Assembly: GCF_013403875.1 (NCBI RefSeq) | Contig: NZ_JACBNX010000003.1 | Coordinates: 124,001-188,000 of the forward strand | Reading direction: 5' to 3' | From: Burkholderia guangdongensis | GTDB lineage: Bacteria; Pseudomonadota; Gammaproteobacteria; Burkholderiales; Burkholderiaceae | DNA length: 64,000 nucleotides | Shown here: one piece after another, positions 16,050-23,505 of the stretch | How positions within the stretch are numbered: position 1 is the first letter of the stretch | Layout of the letters: every line of letters starts with the position of its first letter | The notes under the pieces: model-generated | Told to the model about the DNA's origin: nothing | What the model saw: the letters and a program-made list of their open reading frames with translations, nothing else | Databases searched by the model: none | Made by a program: the position numbers and the translations under genes

Positions 16050-17162
16050 TCAGAACACGTGGCGGATGCCGACCGTCGCGGTCAGCTGACGTTTGCTGGT
16101 CGAGCGGGTGTACGCGAAGATCTGCGCAAACTTCGCGTCGCCGGCCGCCTGCTGGCCGATCACGGTCAGCGCGACGTCGGTGCGCTTCGACAGGTAGTAG
16201 TCGGCCTGCAGGTTCACCTGGTGCCACTTCGGATGCGTGTCGATCACGTCGTACTTGCCTTGCGTATAGCCGTACGCGGCGCCGAGGAACAGCGACGGCG
16301 TCACCGTGTACACGACGTTCGCGCCGACGTTCTGCAGATGCAGATGCGTGTTGTCGAGATAGTCGTAGTGAACGTCGGTGAACAGCGCCGCGAACTGCGC
16401 GTGGCCGACCGTGTAGAAGCCGCCGGTGCCCGCGATCCGCTGCCGGCTTGCGTACGCGCCCGGCGTGACCACGCTCTTCGCGAAGATCAGCAGCGGCGAC
16501 GCGTAGTCGTTCGCGACCGCGCCGTCCGGGTTCGTGCCGCTGTACGGATGGTTGTACTGCGCGTAGACCGCGCTCCAGCGCAGCGGGCCGTGCTCGTAGC
16601 CGACGCCGAAGCTGTACGCGCTGTTGTTCGCGAAGCCGGTCGCGTTACTGAAGCCGTACAGCGCGGTCAGCTTCAGCCCGTTGTAGTCCGGGCTCACGTA
16701 CTTGACCGAGTTCTGGATGCGGATGTCGTTGTAGCCGTTGTCGTTGTCGCCGATGTTCACGCCGTTGCTCGCGATGATCACCGGGCCGATGTAGTCGTGG
16801 ATCGCGTCGTACTGGCGGCCGAGCGTCAGCGTGCCGTACGTGCGGTCGGACAGCCCGACGAACGCGAGGCGCCCGAACATGCGGCCGCTCTGCGACGCGG
16901 TGCCGGTCATCACGTTGAAGCCGTTCTCGAGCTGGAAGACCGCCGACAGCCCCTGCCCGAGATCCTCCTTGCCGCGCAGGCCCCAGCGCGGATTCTGGTC
17001 GGTGCCGGACAACGCCTGCCACGCGTTCTTGCCGCCCTGGTTCGTCGCGAAGCCGACGCCGGCGGAGATCAGGCCGTACAGCGTGACGCTGCTTTGTGCA
17101 TAGGTGTGGGTCGCGAACGCGCCGAGCACCGCGAGGGGCGCGAGCTTGAGGAGAGCTTTCAT
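16050..17162 (-). CDS. Gram-negative trimeric porin
   Basis: The 370-residue outer-membrane protein has a 22-residue signal peptide (ending THTYAQ) and starts its barrel with SSVTLYGLISAGVGF, the standard opening of OmpC-like Burkholderia porins. The internal landmark GLRGKEDLGQGLSAVFQLE, the FGRLAFVGLSD and LGRQYD blocks, and the C-terminal aromatic VGIRHVF confirm this. It is the first gene of a unit with the nucleoside hydrolase. An AT-rich promoter region and an inverted repeat lie upstream. Confidence 0.97.
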   Translation of the reverse strand: MKALLKLAPLAVLGAFATHTYAQSSVTLYGLISAGVGFATNQGGKNAWQALSGTDQNPRWGLRGKEDLGQGLSAVFQLENGFNVMTGTASQSGRMFGRLAFVGLSDRTYGTLTLGRQYDAIHDYIGPVIIASNGVNIGDNDNGYNDIRIQNSVKYVSPDYNGLKLTALYGFSNATGFANNSAYSFGVGYEHGPLRWSAVYAQYNHPYSGTNPDGAVANDYASPLLIFAKSVVTPGAYASRQRIAGTGGFYTVGHAQFAALFTDVHYDYLDNTHLHLQNVGANVVYTVTPSLFLGAAYGYTQGKYDVIDTHPKWHQVNLQADYYLSKRTDVALTVIGQQAAGDAKFAQIFAYTRSTSKRQLTATVGIRHVF

Positions 17163-17190
17163 ACGGGTCGTGTAGTCTGAAGAATTCGTC

Positions 17191-17216
17191 TGGCTGGTCT
17201 TTTACAAGACCGGCCA
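17191..17216. promoter_or_regulatory. Inverted repeat in porin leader
   Basis: Eleven paired positions (one G-T) flank a four-base loop, 29-54 bp upstream of the porin start codon. It may be an operator or a 5'-UTR hairpin. The surrounding 120 bp is distinctly AT-rich, as expected for a promoter. Confidence 0.5.
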
Positions 17217-17362
17217 CGACTATACGAACCCGGGACGGATAATAAAAGTTTGCTTTACTTATCTACCCATAAAATAGATTTATTCTCGTTCAGCCGGATG
17301 GCGGGCTGCGCGACCGTGCACGCCAGCAGTGCGGGGCGGGGTGAACCAGCCCCGCGGCCTCG

Positions 17363-18424
17363 CTACCGTGCGTAGGAGTCGTACAGGTGCCCGGGAATGT
17401 TGTGGAACCGGACCTCGTGCCCCTCCTTCCGCGTCTTTCCATTACCGCCCGGCGAAGGACCGGAACCTGGATTGCGCCTATATCTGACGACGTTGCCGCC
17501 GACTTTACCGGCCATCCACTGCTGCTCGTCGCTCCTGCGATCGAGCCGGTGGGTCGCAATCGCCCTGGTCTGGATATCGTCGACCACCGTATACGTGTCG
17601 CCTTCGTCGCTATAGCGCGTCTGCTCCGCCAGCCAGTTGCGATTCCGGTAACGCCAGTACAGATACGTCGAAATGAAATGGTCAGCCAGCTGTCTGCGGT
17701 CGCCCATCAGCAGATAGTCCATCAAGCACTGCGGTGAACGAAACGAATCCGACTCGAGTGTTTCGCCGCTTTTGTTCAGCTTTTCGGTCGCGAATTTTTT
17801 CATGTCCGATGGAAAGCAATCGACGAGCCACTGCCATAGCGAGACCGACAGGCCGACGTTGCTGCAGCGGAAATCGACCGTTTGCGCGTAATAGTCGGCG
17901 GTCTGGTTTCCGACCACACCGGACTCCGCGATCGCGAGCCATTGCAGGCTGTGGCTATGCTCGCCGTGACGGGAATCCATGCTGTCCTTCCAGAACAGCT
18001 TTTTGCGAACGTGCGTGCCGAGCAGTGGATCGCCGGCGACGAGCACGATGCCGATCGGCGCATTGCCGCGCGCGCGGTCGCGTGCGCCGTTGGTGTTGAT
18101 CTGCATCTGATTCTGGAACGCGAACCCGTAGCGGCGCGCAACGACGCCCATCGCTTTCGTGAATTTGTTCTGCTCGTTCCGATCGCAATATCGGTACTGG
18201 ATCCACATACGTTTCGACACGCGCTCCAGGCTCGCGAGAAATCGTTGCCGGTCGCACAGAAAATGGGCGATCGCCGCGAAACCGTCGATATAGCCTTTTT
18301 TCCGCAGATCGTCCCCGTCGCGCTTGAATTTTTTCTCCACCGTGTCGAATTCGGCATGCACGAACATGCTGCTATCCAGGCTGGTTCTGGCCTGTGCTGC
18401 ATCGGTAAACACAGTGCTCGCCAT
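17363..18424 (-). CDS. Uncharacterised protein at the end of the T6SS accessory series
   Basis: A 353-residue protein with AAAGGAG before the ATG at 18424. It has no signal peptide or membrane helix and no family I recognise. Visible features are an N-terminal helical region, a segment HGEHSHSLQW (around residue 155) with several histidines, many aromatic and Cys residues, and a basic, Gly-rich C-terminal tail after about residue 300. It follows the ADP-ribosyltransferase-like gene by 34 bp on the same strand, so the two are very likely co-transcribed. It could be a partner, immunity protein, chaperone or second effector; the sequence does not decide. Confidence 0.85.
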   Translation of the reverse strand: MASTVFTDAAQARTSLDSSMFVHAEFDTVEKKFKRDGDDLRKKGYIDGFAAIAHFLCDRQRFLASLERVSKRMWIQYRYCDRNEQNKFTKAMGVVARRYGFAFQNQMQINTNGARDRARGNAPIGIVLVAGDPLLGTHVRKKLFWKDSMDSRHGEHSHSLQWLAIAESGVVGNQTADYYAQTVDFRCSNVGLSVSLWQWLVDCFPSDMKKFATEKLNKSGETLESDSFRSPQCLMDYLLMGDRRQLADHFISTYLYWRYRNRNWLAEQTRYSDEGDTYTVVDDIQTRAIATHRLDRRSDEQQWMAGKVGGNVVRYRRNPGSGPSPGGNGKTRKEGHEVRFHNIPGHLYDSYAR

Positions 18425-18458
18425 CGTCCGTCTCCTTTCGAAAAGATGCGGTTGTGCG

Positions 18459-19868
18459 TCAGCGCGTCGACAGCCTCACCGGCTTCTGCACGCCCGACGT
18501 CGGCGTGACCGTCGGCGGCGTGACCGGCCCGACGCTGTCCACGTCGTACGTGGTGCTCTGGTAGTAGGTCGTATGCGAGATGTCGAACATCTTGCCGACC
18601 AGGTTCTGCAGCTTTGCACCGATCGCCTTGATCCCGCTTTGCGTGCAGCCGAGCGACGCGCGCGTCTCGTCCTCGGTACGCACCCAGCCCCACGCGATCA
18701 CCTTGATCGTCATCGACGGGTCGACGCGTGTGCTGTCGTAATGATCGTCCGGCCCGTCGGGCGGCCGGTGATAGCGGCGCACGCGAATCCACGCGAGCAT
18801 GTCCTCGAGATTCACGTTGCGCACCGCGCTTTCCGGATACTGGGCGAGCTTGAACGTCTCCGCGGCGAGGCTGCCGCTCGCGATCGCGCACGCGAACACG
18901 CGTGTCTCGTCGGACAGCACCTCCTCCAACTTGCCGCCTTTCTTCTTGTTGCGCACCGTGACGACCTTGACCTTCTTCGGGCCGAGCAGAGCGCGCAGAT
19001 CCGCGCCCCACCCCGACACCGGCCCCCTCAACCGCTGATCGATCTCGTACGAACGGAACATCGGATACGCGCACGAGATGTGGAACTCCTTCGCGAGACT
19101 ATTCATCGTGAAATAGTCGTTGTCCTTGCTCCCTTTACGGAACCACATCTTTTTCCATTTCTCGTCACCGCTGTTCCACGGATGCCACGCCTGATCGACG
19201 CCGCAGTTCTTGCGCCAGAAGTCGAGTTCGGCGCGGCACCGCGCCCCTTGCTTGATGATGGTCGGCAGATCGCGCGTGTCACCCCGATAGCCGAACACGA
19301 ACTCGCCCTTGGACGACCGTATCGCGACGCCGTCCGGCATGTTCGATTTCAGTGCGAGGTTCTCGGCGAAGTAATCCCCGGCCTGCGTGGTGGTCGCTTC
19401 CTCGAAACCGATCTCGAACAGGTAACCGAGGATCGCGCGCGGAATCGCGCGCGGCTTGCGCTCCAGCAGACCATAGAACGAACTCGCCAGCGACAGCGGA
19501 AAATCCTCCGCGAACGTCAGCTTCGCGGTCCGGCCCGCACCGACCACCTTCAGATCGAACATCAGGCTCAGGATGCGGCCGAGCATCCGCCCGATGTCGG
19601 CGTTCCCGGTGGCGGAAGGCTTGGCCTCCGCGAAGAAGTAGTTGAACCAGCCGCCGTAGTCGAGATTGTTGTTCGTCGAGCGCGTGTAGCAGATCGGCCC
19701 TGCAAACTTGCGGGCGAGATCCCACAGCGGATCGAAGAACTGGTTCGGATCCTGGAGCTTGTCCTGCGGCCACGGCAGGCGCACGGCGGCGCCTGGCGAC
19801 GCGGGCTTGACCCACGCGTTGCGAAGAATATCGGACTCTGCCTTGATGATCGATTCGTAGACGGACAT
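18459..19868 (-). CDS. Protein with ADP-ribosyltransferase toxin-like motifs
   Basis: The 469-residue protein starts at 19868 with GGAGG upstream and has no signal peptide. In its middle it shows the three-part signature of cholera/pertussis-type ADP-ribosyltransferases. VFGYRGDTRDLP...IIKQG (194-208, candidate NAD-binding Arg195) compares to the toxin YRADSRPPDEIKQSG. HISCAYPMFRS (263-273) sits where STS occurs. YPESAVRNV...MLAWIRV (344-363, candidate catalytic Glu346) compares to EVSALGG...YGWYRV. Order and spacing fit. The first ~185 residues and the Thr/Pro-rich tail are unassigned. It lies downstream of the T6SS core between two orphan genes, suggesting a T6SS-linked effector. Family membership rests on motif reading only. 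Confidence 0.6.
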   Translation of the reverse strand: MSVYESIIKAESDILRNAWVKPASPGAAVRLPWPQDKLQDPNQFFDPLWDLARKFAGPICYTRSTNNNLDYGGWFNYFFAEAKPSATGNADIGRMLGRILSLMFDLKVVGAGRTAKLTFAEDFPLSLASSFYGLLERKPRAIPRAILGYLFEIGFEEATTTQAGDYFAENLALKSNMPDGVAIRSSKGEFVFGYRGDTRDLPTIIKQGARCRAELDFWRKNCGVDQAWHPWNSGDEKWKKMWFRKGSKDNDYFTMNSLAKEFHISCAYPMFRSYEIDQRLRGPVSGWGADLRALLGPKKVKVVTVRNKKKGGKLEEVLSDETRVFACAIASGSLAAETFKLAQYPESAVRNVNLEDMLAWIRVRRYHRPPDGPDDHYDSTRVDPSMTIKVIAWGWVRTEDETRASLGCTQSGIKAIGAKLQNLVGKMFDISHTTYYQSTTYDVDSVGPVTPPTVTPTSGVQKPVRLSTR

Positions 19869-19998
19869 GACTGTCCTCCGAAGATTGGCTCACCGATCGA
19901 CGACGCGCGCCGGCGCGGCGTTGTCGTCGCCGGCGCCACCTTGAAGCGCAGCCTCGGCCGCGCTTCCGATTAAATCGCCATCGATATCCGCTCGTACA

Positions 19999-20943
19999 TC
20001 AATAATATTTGCCCGCATTGTAGTTATTGTCCAATAATTGAAAGTGCTGATTCCACTCCCTGTGAAGAAAATGGGCAATCTTGTCCATCCCGTAAGGGGA
20101 TGGCTCCAGCTCCATGGGATTTTTTTCATCTCTGTCCGACAAATTCAAATCCCACTTTATTCTTCCCATTACTTCCTGGGCAGATACGCCTGTATTCGGC
20201 AGCCCCGGAAGACCGTCCGCGGAGCCCGCAAAAAGAAAAGTTTCCATAAGAAATTTATTCAAATCAGCAGCCCAGCCATCATAGTTATTCGATGCGCAAT
20301 GCTTATTGAATATCTCCCTTTGCTCATCGTGCCACGACGACTGAAATACCGTGAGCGGCTTGGCCGATTCACCGGGACGATCCATGCTCAGCCCTCCGGA
20401 GTGCCCATTCAATCCGAGCTCGGATGCCAGAATATAAGATGTACACGTGGGACCCGCCTCCGCGTATGACGCCGCTTCCTCTATTTTCTTCACGTAAGCC
20501 TGATAATTCACGTGATATTTTTCAGGATTCAGTATGGGTAGCCAGGTCGGACATCTCATCACATTGAAGTAAAACATCCATCTCTGACTACGCGATTTAA
20601 TTACGTCGCCGATAGTGTCGGTGGTAATCCATTCGTGCATTCCAGTCGACGATTCGAACTTACTGAGACGAAGGGCTGCAAGATCCTTTGGCCTTGTCGG
20701 CGTGGCGCGAGTCGAATCCTTGTGCATTTGGGCATAAGCAGCCAACGTCCCAGAATTCTCGCCATCGTAAAATCGCTTGTTAATCGATCTCAGTTTCGAG
20801 CTGAATTGGTACGACCCATGATTCGTAGGCTTGTCGTCCAAATCGTCGACATCCATGGCATTGGAAAGCTCCCGCTGCCTGTCCAGATATTTCTGGTCAT
20901 GCACCTGGCCCACGAGAGCGCGACTAAAGGAACTTCTGGTCAT
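19999..20943 (-). CDS. AT-rich orphan protein in T6SS accessory series
   Basis: A 314-residue protein (start 20943, AGAGG upstream) with visibly lower GC than everything around it; codons ending in A or T are common here and rare in the neighbours. There is no signal peptide or membrane segment. It is rich in Trp, Tyr, His and Asn, for example WMFYFNVMRCPTWLPIL in the middle and FLHREWNQHFQLLDNNYN at the end. No family is recognised. Position between the metalloprotease-like gene and the ADP-ribosyltransferase-like gene, all on one strand, suggests a recently acquired effector, adaptor or immunity gene. Confidence 0.85.
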   Translation of the reverse strand: MTRSSFSRALVGQVHDQKYLDRQRELSNAMDVDDLDDKPTNHGSYQFSSKLRSINKRFYDGENSGTLAAYAQMHKDSTRATPTRPKDLAALRLSKFESSTGMHEWITTDTIGDVIKSRSQRWMFYFNVMRCPTWLPILNPEKYHVNYQAYVKKIEEAASYAEAGPTCTSYILASELGLNGHSGGLSMDRPGESAKPLTVFQSSWHDEQREIFNKHCASNNYDGWAADLNKFLMETFLFAGSADGLPGLPNTGVSAQEVMGRIKWDLNLSDRDEKNPMELEPSPYGMDKIAHFLHREWNQHFQLLDNNYNAGKYY

Positions 20944-21009
20944 TTTCCTGCCTCTTTTTTGAAAGCACGGTCTACAAAAATGTGATGCAAAAATGAGACC
21001 TGATACCGC

Positions 21010-21993
21010 TCACCGCCCCGCCTGCCCCACCCTCGCCTCCAGCCTGCGCCGCACGCTCGCCACGTCGATCCCGTACGCGCCCGGCGTATCCGCGAACGGA
21101 ATGTACGCGGCAGGCGTGTGCAGCAGATACGCCTGCGTTTCGTCGATCACGATCCGATCGCTCGGGTCGTATCCGACGTTCGCGAGCTGACGCGTCAATT
21201 CCGCGCGCTCGGCGTAGCTGAGGTCGTGCCACCAGAACGTGCGGCACGCGTGCGCATAGACCGTGTCCGAGAAATACCGCCAGTGCCCGAGCTCGTGGCT
21301 CAGGATCGCCGCGCGCACCGTCGCGTCGATCGTCCCGCCGCCCGGCGCGGGGCCGGGACCCGGGATCGTGATCAGAAAATCGCGCTCGCTGCGTGCGCGC
21401 CACACACCATCTTCTTCGTGGATCAACCCCCAGCCGGCGAGCACCGTCAGCAATCTCCGCTCGCCATCGGTCAGCGTCAGATGCTGGTGCTGTGCGACGT
21501 CGAAGAAATGCGCGAGCTCGGTCGCGCTGAAGTTGTTGCCGGCCGTGAGGCCGGCCGGATCGGTGTCGAAGCGGCGCGCATGCGCGGCGATCGCGGCCAT
21601 CGTCACGATGTGGTCGCGCGGCATGTCGCGACGCTCGAGCAGCGCAACGACGCGCGAAAACATCGCGCCCTGCTCGAACAGGTTCGGCGCGTGCATCACG
21701 TACAGGCCCGGACGGTCCGTGATCGTGAACAGACGCAGGCGCGCATCGGCCGGCAGCGATGCGTCGAGCCGCGCGAGCGGAATGCGCTGCACGGCGGCAG
21801 CGTCGAACCGCGGATCCGGCGATGCGTCGCCCGGCATCGGCGGCGGCATCGGCGTCGCCGCCACCACGCGCGCGTCGCCGGTCTGCGCGAATGCAGTCCC
21901 GGGCAGCCGCCCCCCGCCGCCGAACAGCAACAGCAGGCCCAGCGCAGCGGCGGCGGCGGCCGGCACCGTGCGCGCGGAATCGAAGCGCTTCAT
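21010..21993 (-). CDS. Exported HExxH metallopeptidase-like protein
   Basis: The 327-residue protein has a signal peptide (hydrophobic AAAAALGLLLLFGGG, then a cleavage region near AFAQ, residue 37). It has a zincin motif HELGH at 233-237 and a DETQAYLLHT segment at 284-293 whose Glu285 could be the third zinc ligand, as in gluzincins. It is probably a periplasmic or secreted zinc peptidase. It sits 24 bp downstream of the OmpA-like gene and 66 bp upstream of the AT-rich orphan. A role in cell-wall passage of the T6SS or as an effector is possible; neither is shown by the sequence. Confidence 0.8.
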   Translation of the reverse strand: MKRFDSARTVPAAAAAALGLLLLFGGGGRLPGTAFAQTGDARVVAATPMPPPMPGDASPDPRFDAAAVQRIPLARLDASLPADARLRLFTITDRPGLYVMHAPNLFEQGAMFSRVVALLERRDMPRDHIVTMAAIAAHARRFDTDPAGLTAGNNFSATELAHFFDVAQHQHLTLTDGERRLLTVLAGWGLIHEEDGVWRARSERDFLITIPGPGPAPGGGTIDATVRAAILSHELGHWRYFSDTVYAHACRTFWWHDLSYAERAELTRQLANVGYDPSDRIVIDETQAYLLHTPAAYIPFADTPGAYGIDVASVRRRLEARVGQAGR

Positions 21994-22017
21994 CGTCGAC
22001 GCTCGTCGCGATCGGCG

Positions 22018-22617
22018 CTATTCGGTCACGGTCACGATCGTCACGCGCCGGTTCTCGGGCGCGGTCGGATTGCGCCGGTTCAGCGGGTCCGTCGATCCCT
22101 TGCCGACCGACGTCAGCCGCTCGGGCGCGATGCCGCCCTGCTGCGTCAGGTAGTCGACGACGGCCGCCGCGCGCGCCTCGGACAGCTTCATGTTCGCGTC
22201 CGCCGAGCCGCGCGGATCCGCGTGGCCCTCGACGCGGAACCGGTACGCGGCGAGCTTCTCCGACTGCAGCGCCTGCGCGACGCGGTCGAGCGCGGCCTGC
22301 GCGGTCTTCGTCAGCGTCGCCGAGTTGGTCGTGAACGTGATCAGCATCTGCGCGGCGTGCTGCTTCGCCGGGCTCGCGTGCGGCGCGCCCGGCGCCTTGT
22401 TCGACAGCACGAAGCCGCGCGTGAGCACGTTGTCGTCGCCGGCGGCTTCGTTGCCCGGCGCGAGTGCTTTGGTCACCGACTGCTCGGTGATGTCCTGCTC
22501 GTTCATCACCGAGCCACCCGCGTGGGCCGCCTGCGCGAGCGCGACGGAACCCAGCGCGACGAATGCGACGCGGCGTATCGTCCGCGCGCGGAGGAAAGAA
22601 AGATTGAAGGACAACAT
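22018..22617 (-). CDS. OmpA-family peptidoglycan-associated protein
   Basis: The 199-residue protein starts at 22617 (GGAG upstream) with a signal peptide ending AAHAG (about residue 33). Its C-terminal half is an OmpA/MotB peptidoglycan-binding domain with the typical YRFRVEGHADPRGS and LSEARAAAVVDYL motifs and the NRRVTI end. It is not a lipoprotein. It follows tagF by ~160 bp on the same strand. TssL of this cluster already carries its own OmpA-like domain, so this is a second potential cell-wall anchor for the machine. Confidence 0.92.
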   Translation of the reverse strand: MLSFNLSFLRARTIRRVAFVALGSVALAQAAHAGGSVMNEQDITEQSVTKALAPGNEAAGDDNVLTRGFVLSNKAPGAPHASPAKQHAAQMLITFTTNSATLTKTAQAALDRVAQALQSEKLAAYRFRVEGHADPRGSADANMKLSEARAAAVVDYLTQQGGIAPERLTSVGKGSTDPLNRRNPTAPENRRVTIVTVTE

Positions 22618-22776
22618 ACGTCGGTCTCCGAACAAGTTACCCGCCCGGCGCATGCCACCGCCGGGCCTTTGCGCGATTCGCCCGCCTGACGAAGACGAGC
22701 GGACCGCGGCCGATTTGAAACTTCGCGATGCGGGTGCGTGCCGTCATCCCGCTGGCATCCCATCGCCATCCCGCCT

Positions 22777-23505
22777 TCATCCCGCCGGCGCATCTCCGCT
22801 CAAACGCGTCAGCGCGGCCACCGTCTCCCAGCCCGGGCACGCCGCATCGAGCAGCGCCGCGAACTGCCGCGCGTCGGGCAGGCCGGCCGCGACGCGCAAC
22901 GTCGGCGGCACCGCATCCGAACCTTCGGTCCACCACGCGCATCGCCCGGGCGACACCGACGACGCGAGCCGTTCCGCGAACGCGTCGCGCCCGGCGCCGC
23001 CATCCGCAAGGGCAAGCCGCCACCGCACGCCGCCGTCCGGCGCGACGCCGGGCAGCGGCATCGCGTTCAGCGCGTCATCGAAGCGCTCGAGCACGAAATC
23101 GTCGGCGAGCGTCGACAGCGCGAATCGCGCCGCATCGTCGTACCAGCGCTGCGATCCGCGCAGCCAGCCGCCCGATTCGCCCAAATCGCCCGAATCGACA
23201 CCCCGCACCGGCGCCGCGATCGTGAACGGAAAATACCGTCCGACGCGATCGACGCCCGGCATCAGCACCCCCGCCCACGCCGACGCGCCGCACACGCCCG
23301 CGCCGAGCGCGAAATGCCACAGCGGCGCATTCAGGTAGACGGGCAGCCACTGCGCGGCGAACCATTCGCGCGCGGCGAGCATCCCGCGCTGCAGCCACAG
23401 ATCCCACGGCGCGGTGAACTCGCCGGGCAGCCGGCGCGACACGAAATCGCCGTGCGTGCGCACCTTCCCGAAAAAACCCGGCCCCTGGCCGTTCGCGTCG
23501 CTCAT
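22777..23505 (-). CDS. tagF: T6SS-associated protein TagF
   Basis: The 242-residue protein starts at an ATG that overlaps the tssM stop codon (ATGA). The N-terminal domain has the TagF hallmarks GFFGKVRTHGDFVSRRLP, W...WLQRG and F.L..GVCG.SAW.GVLMPGVDRVGR. TagF is a post-translational repressor of T6SS firing in the threonine-phosphorylation pathway, in some bacteria fused with or linked to PppA. The presence of PppA-, PpkA- and FHA-type genes in this window fits that regulatory setting. Confidence 0.93.
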   Translation of the reverse strand: MSDANGQGPGFFGKVRTHGDFVSRRLPGEFTAPWDLWLQRGMLAAREWFAAQWLPVYLNAPLWHFALGAGVCGASAWAGVLMPGVDRVGRYFPFTIAAPVRGVDSGDLGESGGWLRGSQRWYDDAARFALSTLADDFVLERFDDALNAMPLPGVAPDGGVRWRLALADGGAGRDAFAERLASSVSPGRCAWWTEGSDAVPPTLRVAAGLPDARQFAALLDAACPGWETVAALTRLSGDAPAG

